Counted from the stretch's first letter, positions 24,670 through 37,730 are shown. The stretch: 64,000 bases of DNA from Mactromeris polynyma (GCA_032209605.1 JASFXZ010000001.1:28586619-28650618), one strand, 5' to 3'. Numbers and translations are program-made. The notes: generated by a model not told the origin, from the letters alone.

Positions 24670-27600
24670 ATGGCTGACCGACCTGATGGTGGTTGGGGAT
24701 GGGTTGTGGCGATCGCGGCATTTTTCGCGAACGTCATCGTTGACGGTGTGAAATACTCATTCGGAATTATGTTTGTAGAATTGGTGGATGCATTTAAGAG
24801 TAGCAAGAGTGCCACATCATGGATTATATCCATACAAGTAGGATTCTTGTGTCTCTCAGGCAAGTATACACGTTTTGAAGAAGAAGAAAATTCCACAGTA
24901 TTGAAAGTTAAAGAGTGTCGGCTTAGAGTGCGGAAAGTTGGGAGTTCAATCCTTATCCAAAGAAAGATGTGAAACAGAAAGGTGGTAGCTCCATAGCATG
25001 ACCTTCGTGATGTAAAAAGTAGCATCAGGAGCTAAAATAAGCACAGGTTTATCTGTTAGTAGATAAATAAGGCTTCCATGTTTTATGTTATATTTCTGTA
25101 CAATAACTTTTCCATGTTTCACCTTATATTTCTGTGCAATAACCTTTCCATGTTTCACCTTATATTTATGTGCAATAACTTTTCCATGTTTCACCTTGTA
25201 TTTCTGTGCAATAACTTTTCCATGTTTCACCTTATATTTCTGTGCAATAACTTTTCCATGTTTCACCTTATATTTCTGTACAATAACTATTCCATGTTTC
25301 ACCTTATATTTCTGTGCAATAACTTTTCCATGTTTCACCTTATTTTCTGTACAATAACTTTTCCATGTTTCACCTTATTTTTCTGTACAATAACTTTTCC
25401 ATGTTTCACCTTATTTTTCTGTACAATAACTTTTCCATGTTTCACCTTATTTTTCTGTACAATAACTTTTCCATGTTTCACCTTATTTTTCTGTACAATA
25501 ACTTTTCCATGTTTCACCTTATTTTTCTGTACAATAACTTTTCCATGTTTCACCTTATTTTTCTGTACAATAACTTTTCCATGTTTCACCTTATATTTCA
25601 GTGCAATAACTTTTCCATGTTTCACCTTATATTTCTGTACAATACTCTTCCATGTTTCACCTTATATTTCTGTGCAATAACTTTTCCATGTTTCACCTTA
25701 TTTTTCTGTGCAATAACTTTTCCATGTTTCACCTTATTTTTCTGTACAATAACTTTTCCATGTTTCACCTTATATTTCTGTACAATACTCTTCCATGTTT
25801 CACCTTATATTGCTGTACAATAACTTTTCCATGTTTCACCTTATTTTTCTGTGCAATAACTTTTCCATGTTTCACCTTATTTTTCTGTACAATAACTTTT
25901 CCATGTTTCACCTTATATTTCTGTACAATAACTTTTCCATGTTTCACCTTATATTTCTGTGCAATAACTTTTCCATGTTTCACCTTATATTTCTGTGCAA
26001 TAACTTTTCCATGTTTCACCTTATTTTTCTGTACAATAACTTTTCCATGTTTCACCTTATATTTCTGTACAATACTCTTCCATGTTTCACCTTATATTGC
26101 TGTACAATAACTTTTCCATGTTTCACCTTATTTTTCTGTGCAATAACTTTTCCATGTTTCACCTTATTTTTCTGTACAATAACTTTTCCATGTTTCACCT
26201 TATATTTCTGTACAATAACTTTTCCATGTTTCACCTTATATTTCTGTGCAATAACTTTTCCATGTTTCACCTTATTTTTCTGTACAATAACTCTTCCATG
26301 TTTCACCTTATATTTCTGTGCAATAACTTTTCCATGTTTCACCTTATATTTCTGTACAATAACTTTTCCATGTTTCACCTTATTTTTCTGTACAATAACT
26401 TTTCCATGTTTCACCTTAAATTTCTGTACAATAACTTTTCCATGTTTCACCTTATATTTCTGTACAATAACTTTTTCATGTTTCACCTTATTTTTCTGTA
26501 CAATAACTTTTCCATGTTTCACCTTATATTTCTGTACAATAACTTTTCCATGTTTCACCTTATATTTCCGTACAATGACTCTTCCATGTTTCACTTTATA
26601 TTGCAGTACAATAACTCTTCCATGTGTCACCTTATATTGCTGTACAATAACTTTTCCATGTTTCACCTAATATTTCCGTACAATGACTCTTCCATAGTTC
26701 GCCTTACATTATTGTACAAAAACTTTTCCATGTTCACCTTACATTATTGTACAATAACTCTTCCATATTTCGCCTTACATTTTTGTACAATAACTATTCC
26801 ATAGTTCGCCTTACATTTTTGTACACTAACTTTTCCATGTTCACCTTACATTATTGTACACTAACTTTTCCATGTTCACCTTACATTATTGTACACTAAC
26901 TTTTCCATATTTCACGTTACATTATTGTACAATAACTCTTCCATATTTCACGTTACATTATTGTACAATAACTTTTCCATGTTCACCTTACATTATTGTA
27001 CACTAACCTTTCCATGTTCACCTTACATTATTGTACAATAACTCTTCCATATTTCGCCTTACATTATTGTACAAGAACTCTTCGATGTTTACCTTACATT
27101 ATTGTACAATAACTCTTCCATGTTCACCTTACATTTTTGTACAATAACTCTTCCATATTTCACGTTACATTATTGTTCACTAACTTTTCCATGTTCACCT
27201 AACATTTTTGTACAATAACTCTTCCATATTTCACCTTACATTATTGTACACTAACTTTTCCATGTTCACCTTACATTTTTGTACAATAACTCTTCCATAT
27301 TTCACGTTACATTATTGTACAATAACTTTTCCATGTTTCACGTTACATTATTGTACAATAACTTTTCCATGTCCACCTTACATTATTGTAAAATAACTTT
27401 TCCATGTTCACCTTACATTATTGTACAAGAACTCTTCGATGTTTACCTTACATTATTGTACAATAACTCTTCCATGTTCACCTTACATTATTGTACAATA
27501 ACTCTTCCATGTTCACCTTACATTATTGTACAATAACTCTTCCATGTTCACCTAACATTATTGTACAATAACTCTTCCATGTTCACCTTACATTATTGTA

Positions 27601-30600
27601 CAATAACTCTTCCATGTTCACCTTACATTATTGTACAAGAACTCTTCGATGTTTACCTTACATTATTGTACAATAACTCTTCCATGTTCACCTTACATTA
27701 TTGTACAATAACTCTTCCATGTTCACCTTACATTATTGTACAATAACTCTACCATGTTCACCTTATATTTCTGTACAATAACTCTTCCGTATTTCGCCTA
27801 ACATGTCTGTATAATTACGCTTGGAACCTTATTTCACCTTATATACTTTCTGTGTTACATTACGTGCATGTTTCACTCTGCAGGACCTGTAGTGGCTGGT
27901 TTAGTCAACAGATATGGATGTAGATCTGTAGCTGGTATAGGTGCAGTGTTAAGTTGTGTGGGATTTATAGCTAGCTCATTCACTGGTTCGCTTTATGCAA
28001 TGTATGTAACGTTCGGAGGCATTGCAGGTAATTTGTTTATTTTTGCACAATCACAGTAATCAGATTTGATAAAAAAAATCGGAGATTCACGTTGATGTAC
28101 ATGTTCAAAAATGAATGTTCGATCTTTGTTTCATCTACCCATAATAATGATAACAAAGAACATGTCGATTCGTTTTGAGAGTCCGCCTATGAACATATTC
28201 TATGTTTCATATTTATTGAGAATGACATTTTCAGACAAGATTGACAGCAGGCAAAAAACTTAGACATAAAACAAAATAATGTTGGAAAAACTGTTGCCAT
28301 TTTCTAATAATTTCTACAACAATTTGACAAGGTAGTAAACATTTAAAGTCGTCCGGAATGAAGGAAACTTCGATCAGAGTACGATTCCCGACAAGCGCGA
28401 CTTTGCCTGATAAGACCGCAAGTAAGGAGTTAGTCGTTGTATAAAATTCGATAAGGAATACACAACTAACTTTTTGGACTTTGACAAACTCACAGGCCCT
28501 GAGGTGGAAATTGGAAATTTATATTTTTTTATCACCTGGGTGTGCCACACCGTATGGGCAAAACATTAATTGGTGCATTAACAACGTTCGAGCAATCCAT
28601 CGATCTTTCAACAAATTTCAGGTTTTGGGTTTGCAATGATGACGGTACCAGTTTCGGTCATGTTAGCTCGATATTTTGACAAGCATTTAGCTCTAGCTAC
28701 TGGTATTTCAGCAATGGGATCCGGAGTCGGTATATTAGCGTTTAACCCAATAAGTAAGGTACGTAGTCCTTATCATACTTTGTACTAGCGCCCAATTCAG
28801 GAACTGTGATATCCATGGAAGAATATACCACTCACAGCTGGGTTCTATTCGACGATCTACGGATCAGGTGTTCGGCGGTCAGTGACCGCTTTGCCTCGAC
28901 TGTTTGATGTATTTCGGGAGATATGTATTAAGATTGAGATATCAAATATGATTTGTTTTATTATCGCGAATGACAAACGTTACGTCAGTTCAACCTTACA
29001 GTGACTGACAATTGTACTTTCGAAAAAGATGTTGTTTCCCTGTGCCACGTATCTAATAATAGTCGTTTCTCATACCAATAAGACTGGTATCCGAGTTTAC
29101 TCTCCTTGTACGTAACCGTTTCAAATTAGACGGGCATCAGTCTAACGCAATATTGATTTCATTATATAACAAACTTTTCAGATTCTTATTGACAATTACA
29201 CATGGCGAGGGACTCTTCTTATCGAAGGTGGATTTATCCTCAATGGACTTCTTTGTGCATTTGTTCTTATTCAACCCAAAGGACTAGGAACTCTTACACT
29301 GTCAGTTGAAGAAGATGAAAATTGTTTGTATTTGGAAAATGACAGACCTACGGTGTCAATACCGTTGTTGGAAACACAGGATACTGAAGATGTGATGTTG
29401 GCTATGAAAGCCGATAACGAAGTACACACCATTTCGGGCATAGTGAAACACAACTACAATGATCACACAATAAAAAGTGAAAAAGAAAATGAATTGAATA
29501 TAGATGATAATGAACGGGTATATACTAGTGATGACACGTTTATTGAAGTGACTCTTTCTAAATCAGGAGAAAATGGCGAACTGCTGATGGATAATTCAAA
29601 AGAGTCGCAAAGATGGTTAAGTTTGGAACCTTTGAAAAACGTCGGCTTTATAATATTGATATTGTCAAATATTTTGATAGAGTTTGGTCTGAATACACCG
29701 TTTGCTTTTCTACCCGACATGATGCGACAACGAGGGTATTCGTCACAAGATGCCGTCTGGATCATGTTTATAATAGGTATTCTACTCGTGTTGAGTTTCG
29801 AACCCTTTGTCGTCCATGTACAACCGTTATACACTGTCATCCAAAAGTTTCTTCACACTTGAATATTTTGAATTTCGTTTCTTTTTCTTACATAATTTGA
29901 AAGTAAACATGTATGACCATAAGGTAAAATTATTCTTCCCACTTCCATGATGGATAGTTAAGAATCAACCATGTGCACATCTCGGCAGCAGCATCAATCC
30001 GCCTGCATCCGAAACCAATGTATGTGTGTAACTGATTGATCTGACACAGAAATAAGATAATTTGTTTCAGTACAAATCTATAGATACTTCTACAGAAAAT
30101 AATGCTGTGCTAAAAAGCATTTTCGGTTTATTGCATGTGAAAGAAACTTGAAAATACATTAATTATATTTGATAATTGTCAAAGTGTGAAGGAACTTTTA
30201 GAGGTCATTGTATGTCACAACCTGTAAGGCTTATATCGCACTGTATTCTCAGGGCGAAAATAATAAATTTAGTGTGGTCTTATTAGGTCCGGTTCGATCC
30301 GATGCAATGCGTTGAGGTCTATTTGGTTTCGTTCATGTGCCTGTTCGTCCATCTGTTTGATATATATCTCTATCGCCGGCGATGGTGTTAAACACTTGCA
30401 TAATTTCAAGATATACGCATACAAATGGTAGCTATTTACATAACTGCGGTTGGCTAAATTGGACTGGATTATATTTGTTAGCATAATGGGTCGATCATGA
30501 TGCTGGTATCATTCATTCAATGCGATATTCTTTATTACATTTAGCATTTTGAACACTAACATAGTAACTTTAACATTACAGGTCTTCTAAGCACAGTGAG

Positions 30601-32723
30601 TAGATTGATAGTTGGAATGATTGCTGATCTACGCTGTGTGAATCGTGTCGTGTTATGTAAAAGTCTCGTACTTGTCACGGGCGTGTGGATCATACTCTGT
30701 CCTTTCTGTTTCAACTTTGAATCTTTCGTGGCATTTGCAGTGCTGTTCGGGATGTCGGCAGGTAAATCTAAGTCGCAGTTTATTTTTTATTTGAAATCAA
30801 AATGGAAATTAATTATCACATATTGGAAGGACCTGACTTAATAAAATGCTTGCTGTTTACAGTAAATCGGGTAAGGTCGGTCTGTCTTTTTCGTATTTCT
30901 TTTACTAGCCTGCATATGGGTTCAAGAGTATCGCTATCTTAATCATTTTTCAGACGTAACGTCATCTTCTTTTATCAAACGAAGAAATCGCAGGTAACCA
31001 GGTATGGATTCTTAGAAATCAAGAAGCGGCTCGCAGGAATAGTAATATATATCAGCATACCAGGCTTTTCTGTTACGACTGGACAAAATGACAAGGACGA
31101 ATCCTGCCAAGAAAAGCCAAAACTTTTGATTCATCCAGTTTTTATGTCCAGTCGGGAAACTTCAAACTGGCATTGTTAAGAGTGACGTCGTCGTCATAAT
31201 TATGTACTTTTCAAATGCTATTTGCACAATTGTATAGAAGACTGATTCCGAATATTCCTGCGTGAAACTGATTTTCATTCTCAAATTATTTCTATGCGTC
31301 TTTAAGTATATTTACAGACTTGTAAGGTCGAGCACAAAATTTTTAACGATTGACTCCATAATCTTAGTATATATAACAAAATGAGATTTGACATAGGATA
31401 TCAGTTTCAAATGTTAAAACCGCATACCTTGGCCTAAGGTTATAAACGTTTGGAGACCACTTACAGAATGCAGTCATATCATTGGTCAATTTCGAAATCG
31501 TTTTCAGAAACAACCAATCAGCTGCTTGAGTTTTTCGACTAGTCGAAAATCTTTCGAATGAAATTTACCGCGAGATTGGGACCAGTCTCAATCGTTTATT
31601 TCTACATCTATATGTATTTCTCAGGCAGTTCCAACTCACTTCGAGGCATTCTGATCCCTGACTTATTTGGTGTAGACAAGATAGCCGACTTTTATGGTAT
31701 TGCTATGTTCTTCAGTGGAATCTCCGCCTTCCTAGGATTACCAATAGCAGGTATAAGATACAAAACAAGGAATGGAACACTTTATTTTGAACTGTCCGTA
31801 TGAATGAATCTTTGTATAGACCGAACATATTAATCTGATCCTGACCTTTATGCATGAATATATTATACATCGATGACTATATAATTTTCCGTGAGAGAAT
31901 CGTGCATCATCGGTATTTTTTCGTTGCAGTTACGGAAATCATGGCATTAGTGGATATGAGCACTGCTATGGGATTTACAACCTCTTCTGTAAGTGACGTC
32001 ATTTTAAGAAAACGCATGTGATGTCACTATTTGCAAGCAGGAACAATATTTATTCCATATGGTCACTTCGTTGTCATAACCTGAATGCCATATGGGGCAA
32101 TATTGCTTATGGTCAGTACATAATGACGTCACATGTGACGTTTTCTGGAAATGACGTCACTTTTAAGAAAAGTTGTGTCCATAATAATACATTTCATACA
32201 AAATTTGAAGTCGGTCTAAAAATCGGAAAAAAATCAGCATTATCCCTGTGTGCACATATACAATGGTTTGTCAAAGCTATTTTCACCATGATTGTTTCCC
32301 CTTACATGGACGCCTGCCACCGCTCAATTTGTATACGTATTATAAGTCCTGTTTCCGAATTAATTTGTCCTGTTCAAGAACATGCTCATATTCTCAGTTG
32401 TGCGAAATGTTTCCGTACGTATGCTGAGTTGTTCGAACATCTGTATGAATTTATTGCTCCGTGGTGCGAAATTTTGTGTGTACTTGATGCTCAGCGAAAT
32501 TAGATGTTGAGTATAATTTATTTGTTAAAGAACGCTTAACCTACTGGTCAATGTATTTTGAATGCATCCGTCTGAGAAGATGAACAATCTGTGTTTTTCA
32601 GGAGCATTATACGACGCAACCGGAAATTACGTCACACCATTCGTTGTAGCTGGAATCGAGCAACTAGCCAGCGGTTTATTGTTGTTTTTGATACCAGTGG
32701 TGCAGAAATGCTGTCATCAGTGA
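24670..32723 (+). CDS. Monocarboxylate transporter-like protein (SLC16/MCT family), copy 1, 7 exons
   Basis: SLC16 proteins are 12-helix major-facilitator carriers of the plasma membrane for lactate, pyruvate or other small acids, hormones or amino acids; the substrate cannot be told here. Exons: 24670-24859, 27884-28027, 28622-28758, 29182-29776, 30582-30761, 31625-31750, 32602-32723; 497 residues. The start MADRPDGGWGWVV carries the family signature DGGWGW in helix 1. GPVVAGLVNRYGCR, RYFDKHLALATGISAMGSG, a long charged loop in exon 4 and helices 7-12 follow in the expected order, ending FLIPVVQKCCHQ. The large loop between helices 6 and 7 is acidic and Ser/Thr-rich. All internal introns except the one before exon 4 are phase 1. 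Intron 1 uses a GC donor and holds a 2.7-kb minisatellite. Copy 2 lies at 41,083-51,399. All splice sites read here are intact, so this is the likelier functional copy. Confidence 0.93.
24860..24861 (+). promoter_or_regulatory. GC splice donor of transporter copy 1, intron 1
   Basis: The exon-intron junction reads CTCTCAG|GCAAGT. Only this cut joins exon 1 (phase 1) to the GACCTGTAGTGGC exon and restores the family sequence LSGPVVAGLVNR. The nearest GT cut (GGCAA|GTATAC) breaks the frame. AG|GCAAGT matches the strong consensus of known GC-AG introns. The same donor is present in copy 2 at 41,273. Confidence 0.85.
25075..27820. repeat. 36/35-bp minisatellite in intron 1 of transporter copy 1
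   Basis: Roughly 75 tandem units. Up to about 26,690 the unit is 36 bp (CCTTATATTTCTGTACAATA plus ACTTTTCCATGTTTCA). After that it is mainly 35 bp (CCTTACATTATTGTACAATA plus ACTCTTCCATGTTCA). In the 36-bp part there is a higher-order repeat of about 287 bp (compare 25,795 with 26,082). The 36-bp part gives open frames of up to 291 codons on both strands with 12-residue repeats; they carry no family features and are not called as genes. Confidence 0.96.
31928..32165. repeat. CRE-bearing segment in transporter copy 1, intron 6
   Basis: This begins with an acceptor-like TTTTTCGTTGCAG and a 59-base segment ending in a GTAAGT donor-like site, then holds three perfect TGACGTCA palindromes (31994-32001, 32124-32131, 32152-32159). 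It recurs in copy 2 (49,365-49,610) and, diverged, at 55,111-55,290. Including the 59-base segment would shift the frame into exon 7, and family members show no such insert, so it is not called as a coding exon. Confidence 0.65.
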
Positions 32724-32749
32724 TATGATATTATGAGTTTAACACTAGA

Positions 32750-32755
32750 AATAAA
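32750..32755 (+). terminator. Probable poly(A) signal of transporter copy 1
   Basis: AATAAA lies 27 bases after the TGA at 32,721-32,723. Confidence 0.6.
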
Positions 32756-33882
32756 TTGCATTTCACTACTGTCCTCACATAATTATACATTTATAATGTT
32801 GTTTTGTTTTCAAAGTATGCCAGTACGTGTACCTTGTTAAGTTGTTAGTATCAGCTAATGACCGGTTATACTCGTATATTTGTTTATTCATTATAAGATA
32901 TGTTGTCTTAATAATTCATTGTATCAATGCAATGTATAAACGTGTATTGTGTAGACTTATCACTTATGAATGAAAATATCTACCTTTATTACACTGTTGA
33001 CTTGTTTGTTATTCATTAAATAACATGATAAATGAAAGCAACCAGTGATGTTAAATATATGAAAAACTAGCAACAGCTGGTGAGGTTGAATGCATATATA
33101 TATGCAATTTGTAATGCTGAACTAAGAGAGATAAAATTAAATCGTAAGTTTTATAGTTATACTGACCACCACAATATGTATATTAATCCATAGTTGATTA
33201 CTTACATTGAATTTTCAGCAATGATGCTTGAAGTATCTTGTAAGTCAGTACTGAAATGACAAAGTAAAACAATACATTATAAATATTCTATCTCAAAACT
33301 GTTTGCCATGTAAATAACTCACATATATATCAAAATTGCAGTTGTAAAAGAATAAGGCAACATCATGTCAATATTTCTGTATCATGATTCAATACAACAG
33401 TACCATATAATTCACAGTCTAACACTTTCTATGCTTTGATTCATAGTATTTGTAGATTATATCAATTGCATTACACTAATTTACATTTTAGTTCAGTTGT
33501 GGCATGCTCAAATCTAACAGTCAATCATTGCAACTTGATTCTTATCATTATTGAACAACAACACTTAACAATTGTATAAATCTAGTAACAATGATGGGCA
33601 TTGATCAAGGATCTTTGTTTAGAGACATAATAGTTGAAGATACATCTATAATGTACATTGTTTAGATATTAATACATGGCTGGGAAATACCTGTTGATCA
33701 TGTTATCCATGAATCTTAGCATTGAATTTACTGTATTGAAATACATAAGAGCAGTTATTGTTTAATTATCAAATTGAAAGAACAATTATTTCATTGATTT
33801 GCTGTAAACATCTGTTGTAATGTTATTGACTACAAATACCTAATTTTGTGGTTTGGTTCAGTATAGTTCTAAATACATTATA
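32756..33882. other. Intergenic AT-rich stretch
   Basis: No exon, repeat array or RNA gene is recognised. A minus-strand AATAAA (TTTATT at 32985-32990) could serve the Myb/SANT-like gene to the right. Confidence 0.4.
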
Positions 33883-35380
33883 TTACCTATTTTGGTCAAT
33901 TTGGATCCATGCAGAGTCTGACACAGGCGGCAAGTCCATTCCAGTGACGTTCACAACATTGCATCCAACGACAGCCATCACACCTTCGGTCAAAACTGAT
34001 AGTGTTGAACGCGCTGGACCTTCCCCTGAAAGTTATGCTTAGTAAGGATTATGTGTGTAACATTGTTGGTTTCAACTGCTGTGTCTAGCCACAAAAAAAA
34101 TAAAGTACTTGATTCACTTGTGTTGATTAATTTCAATAATAAAATTGTTATATATATGTAATTCTCTTTGTATAATTAATGATTAATTTTCATAGTAAAC
34201 AGTGCATGCCTAATAGGCTAATACTGTTGTTTTATACAACTTATCTTCTTATAAATATTCAACAATAATAACTGGTGTAATGATATAATACATCTCATTC
34301 TCTACCATACCTGTGGCAAAGAGTGAATGCTGGAAATCAGCATAAGTTTCCCTGTGCTTCTGCACCAGGTTATCCCACTTCTTGTATATTTCATGCTTGT
34401 CCCCCTTGAACTCAGCTGCTTGACAAAATAAGTCTGTTATACTTTCCCAGACTTGCTTCTTAGATGATGTAGTTATAGCTGAAAAATACTTTGGCAATAA
34501 GTGTGGTAATAAGATTGGAATTTCCATTATTGATTAACATTATAAACATGTTACAGGAAGTAAATCTAGATATACTAAATCATTATTATTCTTATTATTG
34601 GTATGTACCACTAGAACAATACATACTTAAAGTACTAGGCAAAGCTGTTGTCTGCATATTAATACTAGATATTTGATTATTGTAAACAAAGCAAGCTATT
34701 GGACAACATTGTACAACTAGAAATGTGTCCATAGGACACAGATGCCCCCACTTGCAGCCTTTGTATTTTGGCAAAAGCAAATGCTAATATTCTGCGCATA
34801 GTTTGTGAATGGGTATCCACATTATCATGTGAACAACTGTACTGATTATGGTGATAAGTCAAGGACTATAATGTTGTATATTTTAACTAAGTCAGGGGCC
34901 ATAACTTTGCACTTACTGGGCACAGCCAAACATGAAACACCAGGTAAACAACTTGTGAACATTCCTGTAAAGTTTAATGACTCTGGCTCATATACTTTTG
35001 GAGATATGAGTGACAAAAGATTTTGTGACGGACGTCATTTGAGTTTTCAATCATCCACACATAGACAATCGATCATCTTCATAATACATCGGATTATATA
35101 ATAAAGTTTTCAAAACGATTTATAATCCGGTTAACATGCAAATATGCATGTATGTTACAGAAATCTCATTAAAACAACAACATAAACTTTGGTCTCATTA
35201 CTGTCATTAATCAAAATGCACGAAAAATACTCACTACTAAAACGTATTTGTAAAGTTATGCTTAATGTAAGCATAGTTGCTGAGTCTTGGGTCCAGTATA
35301 CTTTCCTTTCCCATTACTTCGGCCAACAACAAACAATCGCTGAGCGAAAAGTTAGGTGCTCGTTTTTTAACCTCTGACAT
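33883..35380 (-). CDS. Myb/SANT-like DNA-binding domain protein, 3 exons, apparent frameshift
   Basis: Exon 1 (35235-35380) starts MSEVKKRAPNFSLSDCLLL; exon 2 (34311-34478) reads SSKKQVWESITDLF ... EIYKKWDNLVQKHRETYADF; exon 3 (33883-34025) is a short tail ending in TAA. The order 'basic, NFS-type helix, K-x-x-x-W-x-x-I, then KKWDNL' is typical of Myb/SANT-like domains (Myb_DNA-bind_5 type) found in NAIF1-like and transposase-derived proteins, so it probably binds DNA in the nucleus. Exons 2 and 3 join in phase 1. Exon 1 ends at a good donor (GTGAGT) but has one base too many: the run TTTT before it creates an in-frame TAG. The gene is therefore broken, or this base is an assembly error, or another donor is used. 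An acceptor-like CTGCAG lies just upstream of the ATG. Stop and tail are less certain, because AG|GTAATA at the end could be a donor. Confidence 0.6.
34700..35060. repeat. Probable dispersed repeat inside the Myb/SANT gene intron
   Basis: The phrases GTGTCCATAGGACACAGATG, AAGGACTATAATGTTGTAT and CAGGGGCCATAACTTTGCAC recall, from memory, common interspersed sequences of bivalve genomes. No coding content is seen. Confidence 0.35.
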
Positions 35381-35470
35381 TTTCCCGTGTTTATTGACAA
35401 ACTGCAGACGACCGTGACATTTGACGCGCGCGCGCACTTGTCGACTTCCGTTTCTATTTTTAGTGGTAAG

Positions 35471-36455
35471 ACTAGTTTCAATAAATTGCTGAATAAATTC
35501 ATAAAAGCAGTCCAATTATCAAAGCACACTTCACAGTTCAATATTCAGAGACAGAAATAAAATAGGATGAATCAAAGCTGTGACTATCAGAAACGCATCG
35601 GCAGATTATTTAAAATACAGTATATCTCAGGCAAGAGTTCTTGTCCGTCATTGACTTCCATCAGACTTCCGCAAATACATCTTAAATCTTCCATAGCAAG
35701 CTATGTAGGTAAAGAGTACATCACCTACCTACAACTACGTTCTTTTATTCCACAAACCGGTTCACTACTAGTCCTTCGGTCGGTCCAAAAGTCAAAATAT
35801 TCGCTCTTTCTGCACATTGACTCACAATGACACTCAATGCTAAATATCGAACACGAAACTACAAATGAATACCTGCATAAGGAATGGGTATATAACACTC
35901 TGAGACTCATACTTATATAAAGCTAGGACATCGTTTATGTAACTTTTAGAATTTGTTTACAATTTTGCTACTCTTCAATGACGAAGATAGGGAAATCTGG
36001 TTAGGTCTAAATACGGTGATACGGTCTCCGGAAATTGACGGGACGGGAAGATTTTTATACATGACATCCACACTTGGGTCAGAATTAAATAGACATTTTA
36101 ATTCCTTAGAAATAGTGACGGTTAATTTTATTTTTTAAATGAAATATCAATTGTGACGGCATCGCAACAGTCAGGGGTCGAACGTGAAAATGGTTCAGTT
36201 AATTTATTTTATAGTATCGTCGCAAAGCGCGTTTGTTCAATTAAATCAAAGTACTGATAAGAGAGTAATGTACATGAATGTGAAACAGTTCAATGCAGCA
36301 TGACAAACAAATATGATGAACGCATAAAATTATATTGAGCATATAAATTGAAATTGGTTGAATGGTAAAAAAGCATAGGCCCTACTTTTTATTTCCCTGT
36401 TTCGCTCCAAGGAACGTTCGACCGTGCATTCATGCATTTTGCTGTTAAATATGTA
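35471..36455. repeat. Upstream block of the tandem duplication, copy 2
   Basis: This matches 22,351-23,400. The left edge (ACTAGTTTCAATAAA) lies about 90 bases upstream of the Myb/SANT-like ATG. Homology to copy 1 stops near 36,455 and resumes at about 38,178, so 1.7 kb was gained here or lost from copy 1. Confidence 0.85.
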
Positions 36456-36527
36456 TACCAAATACTCATTTCAGCTACTTCATAGAACAAATGTGCTATT
36501 GAATAGATCGTTATTAATATTGTATTA

Positions 36528-36665
36528 GTTATACAGGTTGTTGACAGGGTATATGGGGGAATATAACCAGTTTGTGTGCCATATAACCCGAGGCGTTAGC
36601 CGAGGGTTATATGAATCGCAGACTGGTTATATTCCCCCATATACCCTGTCAACAACCTGTATAAC
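36528..36665. mobile_element. 138-bp palindromic element
   Basis: The ends GTTATACAGGTTGTTGACAG and CTGTCAACAACCTGTATAAC are perfect inverted copies, and the arms extend inward through GGGTATATGGGGGAATATAA. A nested inverted repeat, ATATAACCCGAGGC... / ...CCGAGGGTTATAT, lies at the centre. Nothing is coded. The transcript would fold into a nearly complete hairpin. It is probably a MITE; further pieces of the same sequence (TATACCCTGTCAGC) occur at 37,217-37,230. Confidence 0.8.
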
Positions 36666-37730
36666 GAATTTATAATACTGCAATTCTGTGTTTTCATACG
36701 AATTTAGTTAAACAAGCAATGTTTCCGATGCCTAGCTCTCTAGATCTAATAATTAGATCTGTGTATTTTTGGTGTTTTTGGTTCATAAAATTGTTTAGAG
36801 TGTTTTAGTTTTGTAAAATATCAGTTATTAAAACGTATTTCTTTAAAAATATATCGGGAATTACTTGTTGTAGATCAAAATATTTTTATATCACTCACAC
36901 GTTATATTGCCTGAAAATTAATTGCATTACCCCGTAGGGTACCTCAATACACATGGTTAAGCGCGCGCTTGCACTCTAATGTTTATTTTCAAGCGTCTGA
37001 TCTCATGGACTTTATCGAACTGAATTTTGCTCAAACCTTAAACAATCTATCGTTTTGAATACTAATACTAGCACACATGTAATCTGTTCAATATTTATTG
37101 AATCATGTGTGAAGATCAATTGTCAATTTCTAATAACTTGCAGACATCAAGAGATAAAAGTTTTCGAGTCGAGCCGTCAACGAAAATTGTCACGAGGCGC
37201 ATGAAGGGAAAAACGTCATATACCCTGTCAGCGCCGTGTATATAAAATCCTATACGCGAGCCTTTAACCAATGAAATTACTGGATTTTTCTTTGCAGTAT
37301 TATAAATATTCATGTCGGCCATTTAATAGACAAATACTTGTTTCTAATAGTTCATACTGTAGAACAAATATTGCATTCTGCTATTGCATAGACTTAACCT
37401 TCATTTCTGCTATTGAATAAACCAAAACATTATTTCTGCAACTAAACAGACAAACACTAATTTCTGATTATCAATCGACAAAATACTCATTTCTGCTATT
37501 TAATTGAAGCAGCACGTCGTAAACATGAATCAACTAAATTCAGTATAGTATCCTTGCTTCAATGTTCTTTATATGCAATCCGATATTAAACACAAATTGC
37601 TCGACACAAATGATAATGCATACTGTTTAAGCTAAGCACCGTCCTTTATTTACTGAACTGGCATACACTTTTTTATAAACATCGCATCACGAAAAATAAA
37701 AATGGGGAAATTGTTCTCCTTTGTCTCTAA
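36666..37730. other. Non-coding sequence, second-unit-specific insertion
   Basis: This contains loosely repeated phrases such as ATTTCTGCTATTGAATAGAC (36,465-37,510). A minus-strand 68-codon frame at 37,116-37,322 is not supported. The whole stretch is missing from the first duplication unit. Confidence 0.4.

Noticed and set aside
25075..27820. Long open frames (up to 291 codons) of 12-residue repeats on both strands
   Set aside because: They follow from a stop-free 36-bp tandem unit inside a transporter intron; there is no start context, domain or splice evidence, and the opposite strand is equally open.
31929..31990. Extra coding exon between transporter exons 6 and 7
   Set aside because: Its length would shift the frame of exon 7, the family joins LPIAG directly to ALYDATG, and the segment also occurs at 55.1 kb as a repeat.
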